Both the position numbers and the translations under genes were made by a program. The notes below the pieces were generated by a model that searched no databases, was not told where the DNA came from, and saw only the letters and a list, made by a program, of their open reading frames with translations. From assembly GCA_033398695.1 (NCBI GenBank), contig CM065811.1, forward strand, positions 117,599,501-117,663,500: a stretch of 64,000 bases of DNA. The letters are read 5' to 3'. Positions 45,881 to 57,854 of this stretch are shown here, piece after piece; position 1 is the stretch's first letter, and each line of letters opens with the position of its first letter. This DNA is from Orobanche coerulescens (lineage: Eukaryota; Streptophyta; Magnoliopsida; Lamiales; Orobanchaceae).

Positions 45881-48800
45881 TGTAACACCCCCAAATCCTA
45901 TTGGGTTATTACAGTGCCGTGGACCCCACGCCAGGAGATCCACCAGACGAACATGACTAAAATACATTAAATTAAACAACAAGGGAAAATCATAGTCCCT
46001 ACCATGATATCCGACACAATATTCCGATAAGGAATTCCAACGACAACGATGGGCCTACATGGCCAAGAGTAAAATACAACATCCACGAGCATCTGCTCGG
46101 GTAATACAAAATGACGATGACTGACAAACTAGAGAACACTCCAACTGACTGACCAACATGAACAACTCGAACTAGTATCGCTAGAATGCCTCGTTGCCAT
46201 CATCATGCCCCTGTGTCTCAACTCTCTCCTCGCAAGCACCTAAAACATGAAAAACATGTTCCGCCCCCACGGGGTCAGTCATCCAGATAATGAACATCAA
46301 ATACATGTATAACATGATATGCATCCAAAGGCAGAATGAAACGGTACAATAATGATAATCATACGAGATGCTCACAAACCAAGGTAAGAACCGAGCATTC
46401 GTGAAATAATATGCCCACGGCATACTATTAATACCTGTTCGACAGGTTAGAACATAAATACCCAACGGCGAATCATAATCACAGAATACCACAATGAATT
46501 GAACGACATGAACCAAACCAGAACTGAATTTAATATGAATCATAATGCCCAAAGGCTCCAATGAAAATACCAAGACATTAAAAAAAAGCCTGAAAGTCGT
46601 TCAGCAGAAATTAACAAATATCACAAACACTTGAAGTCAAAACAGCCCGAAGCTGTATCAATGAGGGCCGAAGCCACGGCACGAAGCCGTATCACAATGA
46701 GGGCCGAAGCCACGGCATCCAGCCGTATCACAATTAGGGCCGAAGCCACGGCACGAAGCCGTATCACAATGAGGGCCGAAGCGGCATCGGCCGTATCACA
46801 ATTAGGGCGAAGCCACGGCGCGGCCGTATCACAATGAGGGCGAAGCCACGGCGCAGCCGTATCACAATGAGGGCGAAGCCACGGCATCGGTAGTATCACA
46901 ATTAGGGCGGCCACGGCGAAGCCGTATCACAATGAGGGCGAAGCCACGGCATCGGCCGTATCACAATTTATGATAGTGTCCGCCTTGAGTCGGCCAACAC
47001 GATGTGATAACACGGATAGACACCGTCCTTGGCAGTCCCCATTTAACACCTCGGATGCCTCGGGATGGTCAACCGATAACAATGATGCAATGGACGATTC
47101 CATGAATGATTAAGCACTTGATTGGCTTAGAATGGCCAATCGCTACGAATGATACGATGAATGATTAAAATACTTGATTGCCTTAGGGCGGTCAATCGAT
47201 AACAATGAGATGGTGAATAATTGAACATTTCGATTTGCACGGGAACGCCAATCGATGACAATGATGAAGGATGCCTCGGCACCTTTAATCGGTGACCAAC
47301 GGCGAAGATGAGAAATGAATAAGCGATGCCTTAATTCGGCCAATACGGGTTTTAATGACAACTCCCAACATGAATAACGATGATCTGAACGATGTCTTAG
47401 ATTGACATCAATATTAACAACAATCGATACATCGATGCCGCGAACCGGCTATCGACAATGACATTAATAATGAGTATTACAATGCCTTGAATCGGCCGTT
47501 AACGAACAACAATAAACACTTGGCAAAATTGCCGGAAGGTATCGTATCGAACGATCTCTTGATATCAATGAATTCATGAAGAGACTAAGTCTCGGAATGA
47601 TACAACACATCCATACACATACATGATGACATTAGCTCATTGACTAGTACAAGTATAAAACTTGCCTCAAACCGAAGGTGAGAAGGTACTTACACGATCA
47701 ACGTCCTTAATGAAATTACCGGCCGCTTGAACAACCTTAAACAACACAAAAACCAACAATTCTCTTAATACACGAATCAAGCATGATCACAACCAACTCA
47801 AAAGTCGATACAACAATACTCGAAACTCATTGGGGCATTTAAACAAACGCGTTGTAAACAATCTCCAATTGTTTACAACCAAAACTCAATTACATCCGAA
47901 ACCAACTCCCAATGAATGATTCAAACCCACAAAAACTCATGAATACTATCAATAATCCAATAGGAATACTTAGAACGATATTTCAACAACATTTAGTCGA
48001 AAACCCCCAAAATTCCAAAGTCAACCCGTAAGGGTTCTTGAACAATTCCTCAATTATTCACAAATTCCGAAAATTACACCAATGAATCCGTAGAAATACA
48101 TGTATCCAAGATAGATAATCCATATCTAACATATTCCAACATAATATTGATTTACACGAAGAGATCGAAAGCAAAACACCCAAGATCCAAAATTCTAGAT
48201 CCAAGAATCATTACCTTGATTTGGAGTGATGAAACTGATTTAGATGATGATTAATCCAACTTAGAAGCTTGAAGATGATGCTAGATGATTGCAGCTCGAA
48301 AAGACCTTTCCGAATCGCCCGAGCTCGTCCGAAATGATTGAGAAATGAAGAAATGACGAAAGTTGGACCGAAGTGTCCTATTTATACTGTCCCAGCTTAG
48401 CGCGCGCTAACTCGATGTTAGCGTGCGCTAACGCTGCAGGTAATCGGTACCCCTTGATCGAATCGTTAGCGTGCGCTAAGTACCTTTGGTAGCGTGCGCT
48501 AACGGCTGTTCTTAGCGTACGTTAACCTTATGTTAGCGTGCGCTACACGATAGTTGATATCCAAAATCACGGAGTCCGAACCTCCGTCCTGCATTACGGC
48601 GCTAGCGTGCGCTACTCGAAGTATTAGCGTGCGTTACCGGCATAGTTAGCGTACGCTACTTACCACTCGTAGCGTGCGCTACGAATTTCCCAAATCAGCC
48701 CGGTACCTTACGGGTATGCGCCTCACTTGCGCTAGCGTGCGCTAATACTGAATCATTGCGTGCGTTACATGCACCTCATTAGCGCGCGCTAACTACAATG

Positions 48801-49017
48801 TGTAGCGTGCGCTACCTCTCAAACTGCAAATAAAAACATGATGATGATGACGACAACAATCTCGGCTCGATCTCAAACAGTGATGATCCCAAAATACGCC
48901 GAATGGTGAACATAGTTGACTGAATATGAATGATGAATGATTATTACTGAATGAAAAAAAAAATTCTGAGTGACAGATACTGAATGATAATAAATGAATT
49001 CACAACCGGGTATTACA
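45881..49017 (-). repeat. 5' LTR of G2
   Basis: Near-identical to 39660-42795. The minisatellite is at about 46660-46970 and the palindrome array at about 48392-48813. Differences from the partner cluster in those two arrays. Confidence 0.92.
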
Positions 49018-49022
49018 AAACC

Positions 49023-51295
49023 GAACAATCAAACGATCGAACCACAACGGTCGAGAAAACAAAAATCGAACAATCATGTTCGAATCACGAAGAAAAATAA
49101 AATTCAAACAACAACTCCCAGGTTCACGTCTCGGCTAGAGACAATATATGATCCGGTAAAAGCAACAAGATGTGATTCATATAAGATCCATAGGAAAGGG
49201 AATAGCAATTGAAAAGTCACAACGACAAACGAGTAATTTCGAAACACCACACTCGTTCGATCAATAAAAGCAAGGGATAAGGCAAGCTCAGAAAATGTTA
49301 ACGAATATAAACGAGTCGACAGAGTCGAAAATATAGAAGTTCAAAATCTGATCCACTTCGAATAAAAGAATTAGTAGAACCAAAGGATGTTACATCCGAA
49401 CAAGGTTCACAAGTATCGAACCGGACTCGGAAAAGTCACAGCGATAACCAGATCGACCCAAAACAAGATCACAGCTCGTTCGAACGATGAAACCGAAATA
49501 CAGAACAAGTTCAGAAAGTGTCAACGAACACGAGCGAGTCGATAGACCTGAGAAAGAGGAAATGTAGAAGTCCAAAAATAATACGGGTATTATATTCGAC
49601 CCCTTCTAAAAGAAGTGTCGTTCCCGAAACTCACAACACGAAATCAAGGTGACAACACAACAAGCAACTGACAGAAACATCTTTCAAAGGCCTCTCAAAG
49701 CCGATTCCGATGACTGTGCTGAAGCGCGAACTCCGAAAGTCTCGGTAGCCAATTCACAAAACTGAATTCGGTGTCCCTCGAGTCCACACTTGAAATGTGT
49801 TACCGACGAGAAGGACAATTTACACGTGCATGCCCCGGCACATCACGGTTGAAACGTCTCGGCTCGGCATACCGAAAATACAGATGCTAGATACAATGGA
49901 ACTAACACCGCAAAACAACATACCAGAGATGCCAACTCAACATAACATATCAATGCATACAAAAATCACAACGACGGCATCGTTCGACGATTACAACGGC
50001 TTAAACGATAGCCAGCACACAACCATAAACATCATGAAACGATCACCAATGTGCATAAGCGCATAAAAATCCAAGCTTTAACATCTCACCCAGGTGCGAT
50101 AACACGCAAGCCACCACGAAATGACAACATTAAAGATCGTCATCACACCTCCCACAACGGGCTAACAAAACATATGCGTGGCGAACGACTCAACGTTCAC
50201 GCCACCAATTCAATCACAATTCGGAGGGCTAACACCCTAACAACAATACCAACATCATACACCTTCTCCGACCACAAGCACGAAATGATGGGTTTTAAAA
50301 ACGAAAACCACCTTTTGAAAATAGTTTGGAAACACCAGTTGATCTTGAGTATCACTTTACAAAAAGTAGTGCAAACATTGTTATCGAGACTTTGAAAATC
50401 GTCTTGCGTTTGAACAAAAATGAGGACACCTTCTCTTAGTGAAAGACTTTCAGAATATTCGACCCTCGGGTCTAAGTAAAAGTGTTTATAAAACATTTGA
50501 AAATATCTCAAAATATTTTCGTCCTCGAGTTAGAAGAATTTTGAAATATATTGTGGCACCTTGGACGTACCACGAGAAAATAATTCATTTTAAAAGTACG
50601 TCTCGAAATTTATTTTCTAAGATACTCAAGTTTTTTCAAGGATAATTCAATGGGCTAGAATGCCCAAAAATTTCAGGTAATTACACGGAACATTATAACG
50701 CCGTGGGTCCCACGCTAGAACCCACCAGGCTAAAAACCATTTACAAAAACGTCAAAAAGCTGATGACGGTAATATTTCAAAAACTTACAAAAGCCATTTA
50801 CAAAATACTAAATACCGTCATAAGAATTTCGCCAAAATGATCAAGGCCATAATGCCAAAAACTCGATTAAGGGAATTGGTTTTCGAAATAAAACTCAGTC
50901 GGTAAAATACCGAAATCCATTACAAAAGAACTCACACAGTGGATAAAAGAAATACAGTTCGACATGCACAGTCCAGCAACAATACTCCTCATACGAACGA
51001 AATATGAGAGTCAAATAGTCACGTATCAAGAAATCAAAATCCATAAGAGGATTCCGTCACTTAACAAATAATCATAAAAATAGCTCGTGTCACACGAGGC
51101 TCAACACAAATAAGGGAGACTTACATCCACAGGTCGCACGAAGATGATGATCGCCCACGATACTAATCACGACCAACAAACTCAGACGACGCGTCGCGAC
51201 ACGACTCAGTCAGATAAAATCCAAAGAGACAAAACTCAACAGACACCACTGACCCGACAGCCTAGGTTTCCACAACCTAAGCTCCGATACCATTC
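49023..51295 (-). other. G1 interior, right of G2, with an internal LTR/PPT-like echo
   Basis: No convincing gag or pol. At 49584-49640 the sequence (GGGTATTATATTCGACCCC, then TTCTAAAAGAAGTGTCG, then TTCCCGAAACTC) resembles the LTR-end plus polypurine tract plus palindrome of G1 at 39184-39232. At about 50675-50735 GCCGTGGGTCCCACGC and CCCACCAGGCTAAAAACC resemble the left end of G1/G2 LTRs. Near 49797 a plus frame reads CYRREGQFTRACP, which looks like a decayed zinc knuckle but on the wrong strand. The region may be a fusion of old element pieces. Confidence 0.45.
51280..51293 (-). other. Primer-binding site of G1
   Basis: Minus-strand TGGTATCGGAGCTTAGG begins two to three bases inside the 5' LTR boundary, the same type as in G3. 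Confidence 0.85.
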
Positions 51296-51976
51296 TGTAA
51301 CACCCCCAATCCACTCAGGGATATTACACGCCGTAGACCCTCTCCTCGAGGATCTACCAGGCTGATAACTAAAATCAAACATCTAAACATCGCCTTTATG
51401 GCTAAAATGACTCAGTAGACCGATTTGGTCTTTCAATAATAACATACAACTCAATTCAAAATACTTACCCATGCAGGGGTCAAAATACAATAAACTCCCG
51501 TACAACGGGGAAAAGATACTGCAGCGGAAAAGAAAATACAACTAGACCAATACGACATCAACGGATCCTCGTTTGATTAGTATCGTTCATCTTTCATCAT
51601 CCTTCGTGCCGACCCTGTGCTATGCTCCAAAACCTGAATGCAGAAATAGACATCCACCCCCCGAATACTCGGGGGTTAGCAAAACTCCACTGTTTTGCTA
51701 GTGCAAATACAAAGTGCAAATACGAGCCATATAATTCAAGTTCCAAGAATAACAATAACTGGGAAATCCCCAAAGATTCAAACGTAACGAAAAGTACTTC
51801 CCGAGGCATGAGTTTGGGTAAAACATGTAATACCCGAGATTTCTGTTATGTAATTGGAACTTGTGATATTGTAATGATTGTACTTTTGTCTGAGTACTAT
51901 TCTCCATATTTCATAATCCATTGTTGTCGAGCGTATAATTTCGTATATGTGATTTAAAGATTGAAATTCTGTGCAT

Positions 51977-52274
51977 GTAGCACACGCTACAGGCTACGGG
52001 TAGCGTACGCTAACATGGATTCATAGCGCACGCTACAGAGTGTTATTAGCGCACGCTATGCGTGGTCAATTTGATTGAGAGGTGCGGTAGGTGAGATCTG
52101 GCCGGGGGACCCTTGTCGGATTGTGTCGAATGAACCTGGACGGCTTTCGGGAAAAGCCAAGTCAACGCCTTAGCGCACGCTACAGGCATGTGAATAGCGC
52201 ACACTAAGTGCTGACTTCAGTTAAGTCAGACAGCCGTTAGCGCACGCTACGAGCAGGGATTAGCGCACGCTAAT
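51977..52274 (+). repeat. Array of eight TTAGCGCACGCTAA-like palindromes in the G3 U3
   Basis: Eight copies of TAGCGCACGCTA or TAGCGTACGCTA end about 11 bases before the TATA box. Relative to the element, the motif has the same sense as in G2. The partner array is about 59216-59508. Confidence 0.85.
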
Positions 52275-52284
52275 AACCATTTAT

Positions 52285-52293
52285 TATAAATAG
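52285..52293 (+). promoter_or_regulatory. TATA box of the G3 5' LTR
   Basis: TATAAATAG; its partner is at 59519-59527. Confidence 0.75.
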
Positions 52294-52958
52294 GACAGCA
52301 TCCTATTCGTGATTTCAGTTCTTTCTCCTCCCATAACCCGAACTCTTACACTTAGAACATAACTCCCTTCGTCCTAAACACTTCGTATCAACCTCCTAGT
52401 TCGAGATTGAAGATCGTATATCATTGGAGATTGGTGTTCAAGCCTTCGGTGTTGGATTGCTTCATTTTCCTCCGTGTTCTTCACTACTTTGAGGTAGGTG
52501 ATTCTTCACCAATGTTAGTAATGTTCCTAAGGAAGTTGAATCATGTTTGGATAGCAAGTATTTCGTTTATAATCGGTCATCTCATGTTAGAAGGATACTT
52601 TTGACGTATCGGCACTATATATCGTATGAACTTTTGAACCATCTTATTATAAGGACTCTTAAGCATGTTCAAATCGATTCATGATCAGTAATCGGATATT
52701 ACCCAGTTGCTATGTTGTACACGTTGAAATCATGTGTTTTGGAAAGTAAGACGATCGGAACTTAGATTATTTCTTGAAGATCGTAGATGGATTATGATAT
52801 TGAGATGACTATCCGTATATTTGTATTTCATAATCATAAAACTTCCACAAACCTTATTAACATGATATGCCCGAGGATAACCTGTATTATCACGGTAGAA
52901 TTCATGAGTTCTTCACCATTCAACCCAGTTTTCGGTTTGTAGTATTCTGCCATGCAAG

Positions 52959-53145
52959 ATTAGCGCACGCTAACATGTGTGAGTTAACGTGCGCTATCGG
53001 GGTTCGATTAAACGCAAGCGTCGTAGCGTACGTTATGAGACCGGCCAAGGCATCGCGATCCGTGGCTAGCCCATGCTAGTCTTATACTATAGCGTCGCTA
53101 ATCCGGCTTAAGCGCCGCGTTACGTGAAATGCGCGCGCTAAGCAA
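52959..53145 (+). repeat. Second palindrome cluster in the G3 5' LTR, downstream of the TATA box
   Basis: About eight sites such as TTAGCGCACGCTAAC and GTAGCGTACGTTA. Several are degraded here (TAGCCCATGCTAG, TAGCGTCGCTAA) but are cleaner in the 3' LTR at 60187-60385 (TAGCGCACGCTAG, TAGCGTACGCTAAC). Confidence 0.75.
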
Positions 53146-53521
53146 TCCAGGCAGATTGTTTATTTTGAGCTTTTCGGCCGTAGGCCGTGTTGTTAGGCCA
53201 TTGGTCGACTTGAGATGATTTATATATCATTCCTTTTGTTAAGGTTCGAGCTTGTTACGTTGATTGAAGGAGGTGGCCTTCGAGTGTGTTGAGATCATCG
53301 AAGTATTTTCGTTCTTGCCATTTTCGAGGCAAGTATCATATGTCGAGTTCGATTTATATTGAATCTTTGATCATGCTTGTGGTTTTATTCATATTGTTGA
53401 ATATGAGATGTATTTCTGAAAATGCTCATGATATTGGTTGATTATTTGTTCGTATTGATGAACATATTGAAATGCATATGTGTATGCATAGTTGATTGAT
53501 TGATGGTATAAATGATCCGAG

Positions 53522-53705
53522 GGGATCATGAGGATCTATGCTGAGGGCGCTGGATCGAATGTCCACCATGCGTTGGTCCGACGGGATCATCATGGGGATC
53601 TATGCTGAGGGCGCTGGATCGCTGGACGGGTTTTCCACCATGCGTTGGTCCGACGGGATCATCATGGGGATCTATACCAAGGGCGCTGGATCGCTGGATT
53701 ACCCT
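53522..53705 (+). repeat. Three-unit tandem repeat in the G3 5' LTR
   Basis: Units of about 60-75 bp built on GATCTATGCTGAGGGCGCTG, then a CCACCATGCGTTGGTCCGAC word; the third is shortened. The same three units stand at 60761-60945 in the 3' LTR. Confidence 0.8.
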
Positions 53706-54176
53706 ATATTGTGTTGATGGAATCGTGAGGATTCGCATCGTTGGATTCCGGTAGCGGAAGTCCGTTTTGCATGTTTTATGATGCATTGATGATTTATTGT
53801 ATTATGATACTTGTACTAGCATCGGTTTGCTAACCCCTTCGGGGGTGGACATTGTTTTGATGTTCAGGTAGCCGAGGAGCGGGAAGGCAACCACAGTACC
53901 GACAGGACGATGAAATGGCTCAGTGATGTGGTTGATGTTATTGTGTTTGTGATTTGTCTTTTGGTTCGTTTAGTACTCGAGTACGTCTGTTTTAATAATG
54001 TCCTTTCGATATGGTTGTATAAGTTAACTCTTTGATCGGTTGAATCAATATGTCTTTGAACTTCAGTGGTACGATTGGTTTATATTTACACTCTTTTAAA
54101 ATTAGCCTTGTAAATCCTTACCTAAAGGGTTTACGGCGCTGTAATCATTCCGAATATCTCGGGGTGTTACAGAATA

Positions 54177-54191
54177 TGGTATCGGAGCTAA
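54177..54191 (+). other. Primer-binding site of G3
   Basis: TGGTATCGGAGCTAAG, initiator Met-tRNA type, six bases after the LTR end. Confidence 0.88.
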
Positions 54192-54413
54192 GATTCATGG
54201 ATATCTTGGCAGTCGGGTTAGTTGGGTCTGTTTACGTTATTTGATTATTAGTCATTCGTAACATCACTGCTGAGCCAGCATCGTCGTGTGGACCGTGGTT
54301 GTAAGTTTCCTAATCTCAAATACTACCGTTTTATTTTATTCATGAATTGTGAACATTGATGGATGTACTTTTAGAAAGTTTGCCCTGGATATTGAGTATT
54401 TATATTTACAGTA

Positions 54414-55500
54414 TGTTGAGAGGAGGTCGTGGACGCGGACGCGGTCGTGGACGCGGACGTGGAAATGCGAGACAAGAAGAGTCGGTATCTACCCCAGAGA
54501 TAACCGCTAGTCGAACGGATTCCCATTCCGGGGGACAACAGGGATCGGCAAATAATGATGCAGATCCTAACGTGCCGGGAGTGCTTCAGCAGGTGGTTGC
54601 CCAGATAAACCAATTTGCTCAGGTTGTGGATCGCATGCAGACAGCGATGGGACAGCAACATAACGTGGAAAATCGGGGAGATAAATGGCTTACCGAAGTG
54701 ATCAAATTGCATCCTCCGAAATTTGATGGTTCGACTGAGACGCTTTCTTGGGATCACTGGCTGAAGGAATTAGAGAAGATTTTTGCGGGGATTAATTGTC
54801 CCAACGATAGGAAGGTTCCGGTCGCCAAGTATCTTCTGACAGGGGAGGCTTTCGACTGGTGAGAGTCCATTCGACCGGAGGAGCATAATGTTGACTGGAC
54901 AGAATTCAAATTGATGATGGAGGCACAGTATTGTCCTCGCCCAGTTAGAGAGGCCCGAGTTCGGGAGTTTTTCTCACCACAAAATTCAGAAGCAACTGTG
55001 ACGGACGTGATTAAGACTTTTAATCACCAGCTGACTTATGTGCGCCACCTGGTCAGGACCGAGGCGGAGAGGATTTTCCATTTTGACATGCGAATGAAGC
55101 CGGAAATTCAGCAATATATGTCCGGATTTGATTGTACCACCTTGAGGCAGTATCAGGACAAGGCGTTGGCCTATGATATGAAGGAAGCAGCAGTAGAGAA
55201 ATCGACGGAAGCAAAGAAACAGAAGGTGTCCGCAACTTCACGGAGAATAAGAATAGCGGGCCCACGGGTGGTCCTCTTTTCACTCATCCAGAGACCTCCG
55301 CATCTTTCTCAGGAGGAAGGAAGTTCGGCAGCACCGATCGCTTTGAGACAGGAAAGAAGTGTTACAACCGTGGCAAGGCGGGACATGTTCGACGTGATTG
55401 TTTCGCGCTGCTTTGTGACTGTTTCGAGTGTGGACAGGGAAGGACATCGCGCAACATTTTGTGGGAATGCGACCCGATCTTTTGGTACTCGCACTCCGGC
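54414..55500 (+). pseudogene. gag: G3 gag, broken
   Basis: The ATG at 54414 opens MLRGGRGRGRGRGRGRGNAR, an Arg/Gly-rich head (an upstream ATG at 54356 is in frame). Core: HPPKFDGSTETLSWDHWLKE, VAKYLLTGEAFDW, then a TGA (near 54860) where WW is conserved. From 54911 the same protein continues with FFSPQNSEATVTDVIKTFNH and FDMRMKPEIQQYMSGFD. The first zinc knuckle (about 55368-55412) reads CYNRGKAGHVRRDC in a frame that differs from the preceding one; its second Cys is Arg. At least two frame changes follow. Confidence 0.88.
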
Positions 55501-55659
55501 TCGATTCGAAGGAGACGAGTGTGAACCGGGCGCACAGAGTGGATTTCAGCAGAGAATGTTGGGAAGAGAGAGGCATCCAGTCCGGGTCCGTTCCTCCGCG
55601 TATTTACGAGATGAAGAAGGATGGTCGAACACGCTGTTGCATCAAGTACAATTCAGATC

Positions 55660-57845
55660 CTTTTGCAACCAGTTAGTGTTTTATTCGATTAGGAGCTACA
55701 CATTCTTTTGTATCATTGAACTGTGTTAATCGTTTGAAAATCTCGTGCTTATATGATTGTGAACCTTATGTTGTGGGATTACCAAGCGGAGAGAAAATTG
55801 TGGGAACCCTAGAAGCTAGGGATTTTCCAGTAACTATAGGAGGGAGAGATTGGCTATCGAACCTTATTGTGGTTGACATTTACGGTGACGATTTAATTCT
55901 CGGAGATGATTGGCTCAACCGTTATGGAGCTATTCTGAATTACCGAGAGAGAGTCATTTCTATCATTGCGGATGACGGATCTGAACATTTATTCCGAGGA
56001 TGGAGACCGGGAAGCTCGGGAAAATTGATCAAGGCAATGAAAGCCGTGAAATTACTGAAACAGGGATGTCAGGGACTCTGGTGCTATGCCATGAAGAAAG
56101 AGGAAGGAGTAGAGCTCTCATCTATTTCAGTTGTGAATGAGTTCTCAGATGTTTTTCCTGACGAACTACCTGGATTACCTCCGCAGAGAGAAGTGGAATT
56201 CACTATCGAATTAGAGCCTGGAGCAGCTCCTATTTCCAGAGCACCATACCGCATGGCACCAACCGAGATGTATGAACTCAAGAAACAATTGGAGGAATTG
56301 TTGCAGAAGGGTTATATTCAACCGAGCGTTTCTCCTTGGGTAGCGCCCGTTCTCTTTGTCCGGAAGAAAGACGGATCCCTCCGACTGTGTATTGATTACA
56401 GGGAGCTCAACAAGATGACAATCAAGAATAAGTATCCTATACCTCGGATCGACGACTTGTTTGATCAACTGCAAGGGGCAAGGATATTCTCGAAGATTGA
56501 CTTGCGATCAGGATACCACCAGTTGAGAATTAAGGAATCGGATATACCGAAATCTGCTTTCAGATACCGGTATGGGCATTATGAATTTGTAGTGATGCCA
56601 TTTGGACTTACCAATGCTCCTGCGGTATTCATACAATTGATGAATCGGGTATTCTTGGAGTACTTGGATAAATTTGTGGTCATTTTCATTGACGACATCT
56701 TGATATATTCGAGGGACGCAGAGGAACATGCTGAACATCTACGTGTGGTTTTGAGCATCTTGAGAAAGGAACAACTGTATGCTAAGCTTTCTAAATGCGA
56801 ATTCTGGCTTAAGGAAGTAACCTTCCTTGGGCATGTGATATCATCCGACGGAGTTCAGGTGGACCCGAAGAAAGTCGAAGCAATCTTGGAGTGGGAAGTT
56901 CCTAAAAACGTGAAAGAAGTCCGAAGCTTCTTAGGACTTGCTGGATATTATCGCCGCTTTGTAGAGGGATTTTCCAAAATTGCTCGTCCGCTCACTCAGC
57001 TGTTACAGAAAACTCAAAAGTTCACGTGGAATGAGAAGTGCCAGACTGGTTTCGACGAACTTAAGAGGAGACTGACGACAACACCTATATTAGCACTGCC
57101 AGAGGGAACTGATGGATTCATGGTATACAGCGACGCTTCAAATCAGGGTTTGGGTTGTGTGTTGATGCAGAAGGATAAAGTGATTGCTTATGCTTCTCGG
57201 CAATTGAAACCGTACGGAGTTAATTATCCGACTCATGATCTGGAGCTAGCAGCTGTGGTCTTTGCCTTGAAAATTTGGCGACATTATTTGTACGGCACTC
57301 ATTGTCAGATCTTTACAGATCATAAGAGCCTCAAATACATTTTCAGTCAGAAAGAATTAAACATGAGGCAGAGAAGGTGGCTGGAATTGATCAAGGATTA
57401 CGACTTGGTGATTCTCTATCATCCGGGGAAAGTAAATGTAGTAGCCGATGCTTTGAGCCGTAAACCTGTTTCTCTTCGAGTGTTGGAAGCTCTCACGTCC
57501 CAAACCAGTATTCAACGAGAACTGATCCGCGAGGGGATTGAAGTATGGGCACCAGGAATCCAAGGGCAACTGTATGTGATGGAACTGACTTCATCACTAG
57601 TCGAGGAGATCAAATCTAAGCAGTTGGACGATTCTTTAATCCTTCGATTATGTGATGAAGTAAAGAAAGAAAAAGCCCCAGGATTCCTGATACAAGATGA
57701 TGGAGTTCTGAGATTTCAGAATCGACTTTGCGTTCCCGAGGATGATGATTTGAGACGGACAATTTTGAAGGAAGCTCATAGCACGCCCTATTCTATTCAC
57801 CCAGGCAGCAGTAAGATGTATAAGGATTTAAAGCAAAACTTCTAG
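55660..57845 (+). pseudogene. pol: G3 protease end, reverse transcriptase, RNase H and integrase start
   Basis: The open frame runs from 55716. The protease active site lies just before it (about 55685-55710) and is broken by a one-base loss next to the catalytic Asp. The protease body reads [102 protein letters not shown] (active-site FIDD), [40 protein letters not shown]. RNase [77 protein letters not shown]. It ends at a TAG (57843-57845) in place of the first Trp of a WW pair, inside the integrase zinc finger ([12 protein letters not shown]). Confidence 0.93.
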
Positions 57846-57854
57846 TGGGGGAAT

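Larger units (their letters stand above)
39660..49017 (-). mobile_element. Gypsy LTR element G2, gag-only (TR-GAG type), inserted in G1
   Basis: LTRs 39660-42795 and 45881-49017 are almost the same length (3136 and 3137 bp) and nearly identical outside two repeat arrays. The exact duplication AAACC lies at 39655-39659 and 49018-49022. A Met-tRNA primer site is at the right LTR and a purine tract at the left LTR. The 3.1-kb interior encodes gag with two zinc knuckles and no protease, RT or integrase. It must rely on enzymes from another element. Near-identical LTRs suggest recent insertion. Confidence 0.92.
51826..54171 (+). repeat. 5' LTR of G3
   Basis: TATAAATAG at 52285-52293 splits U3 from the transcribed part. 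Eight palindromes lie before it and about eight more at 52959-53145. A three-unit tandem repeat is at 53522-53705. Confidence 0.93.

Noticed and set aside
46621..46914. A 97-residue Ala/Leu repeat protein
   Set aside because: It is the LTR minisatellite read as protein; the partner LTR does not keep the frame.
49797..50066. A plus-strand zinc-knuckle-like CYRREGQFTRACP as evidence for a G1 gag
   Set aside because: It is on the strand opposite to G1's primer site and purine tract, lacks one Cys and the His, and has no gag core nearby.
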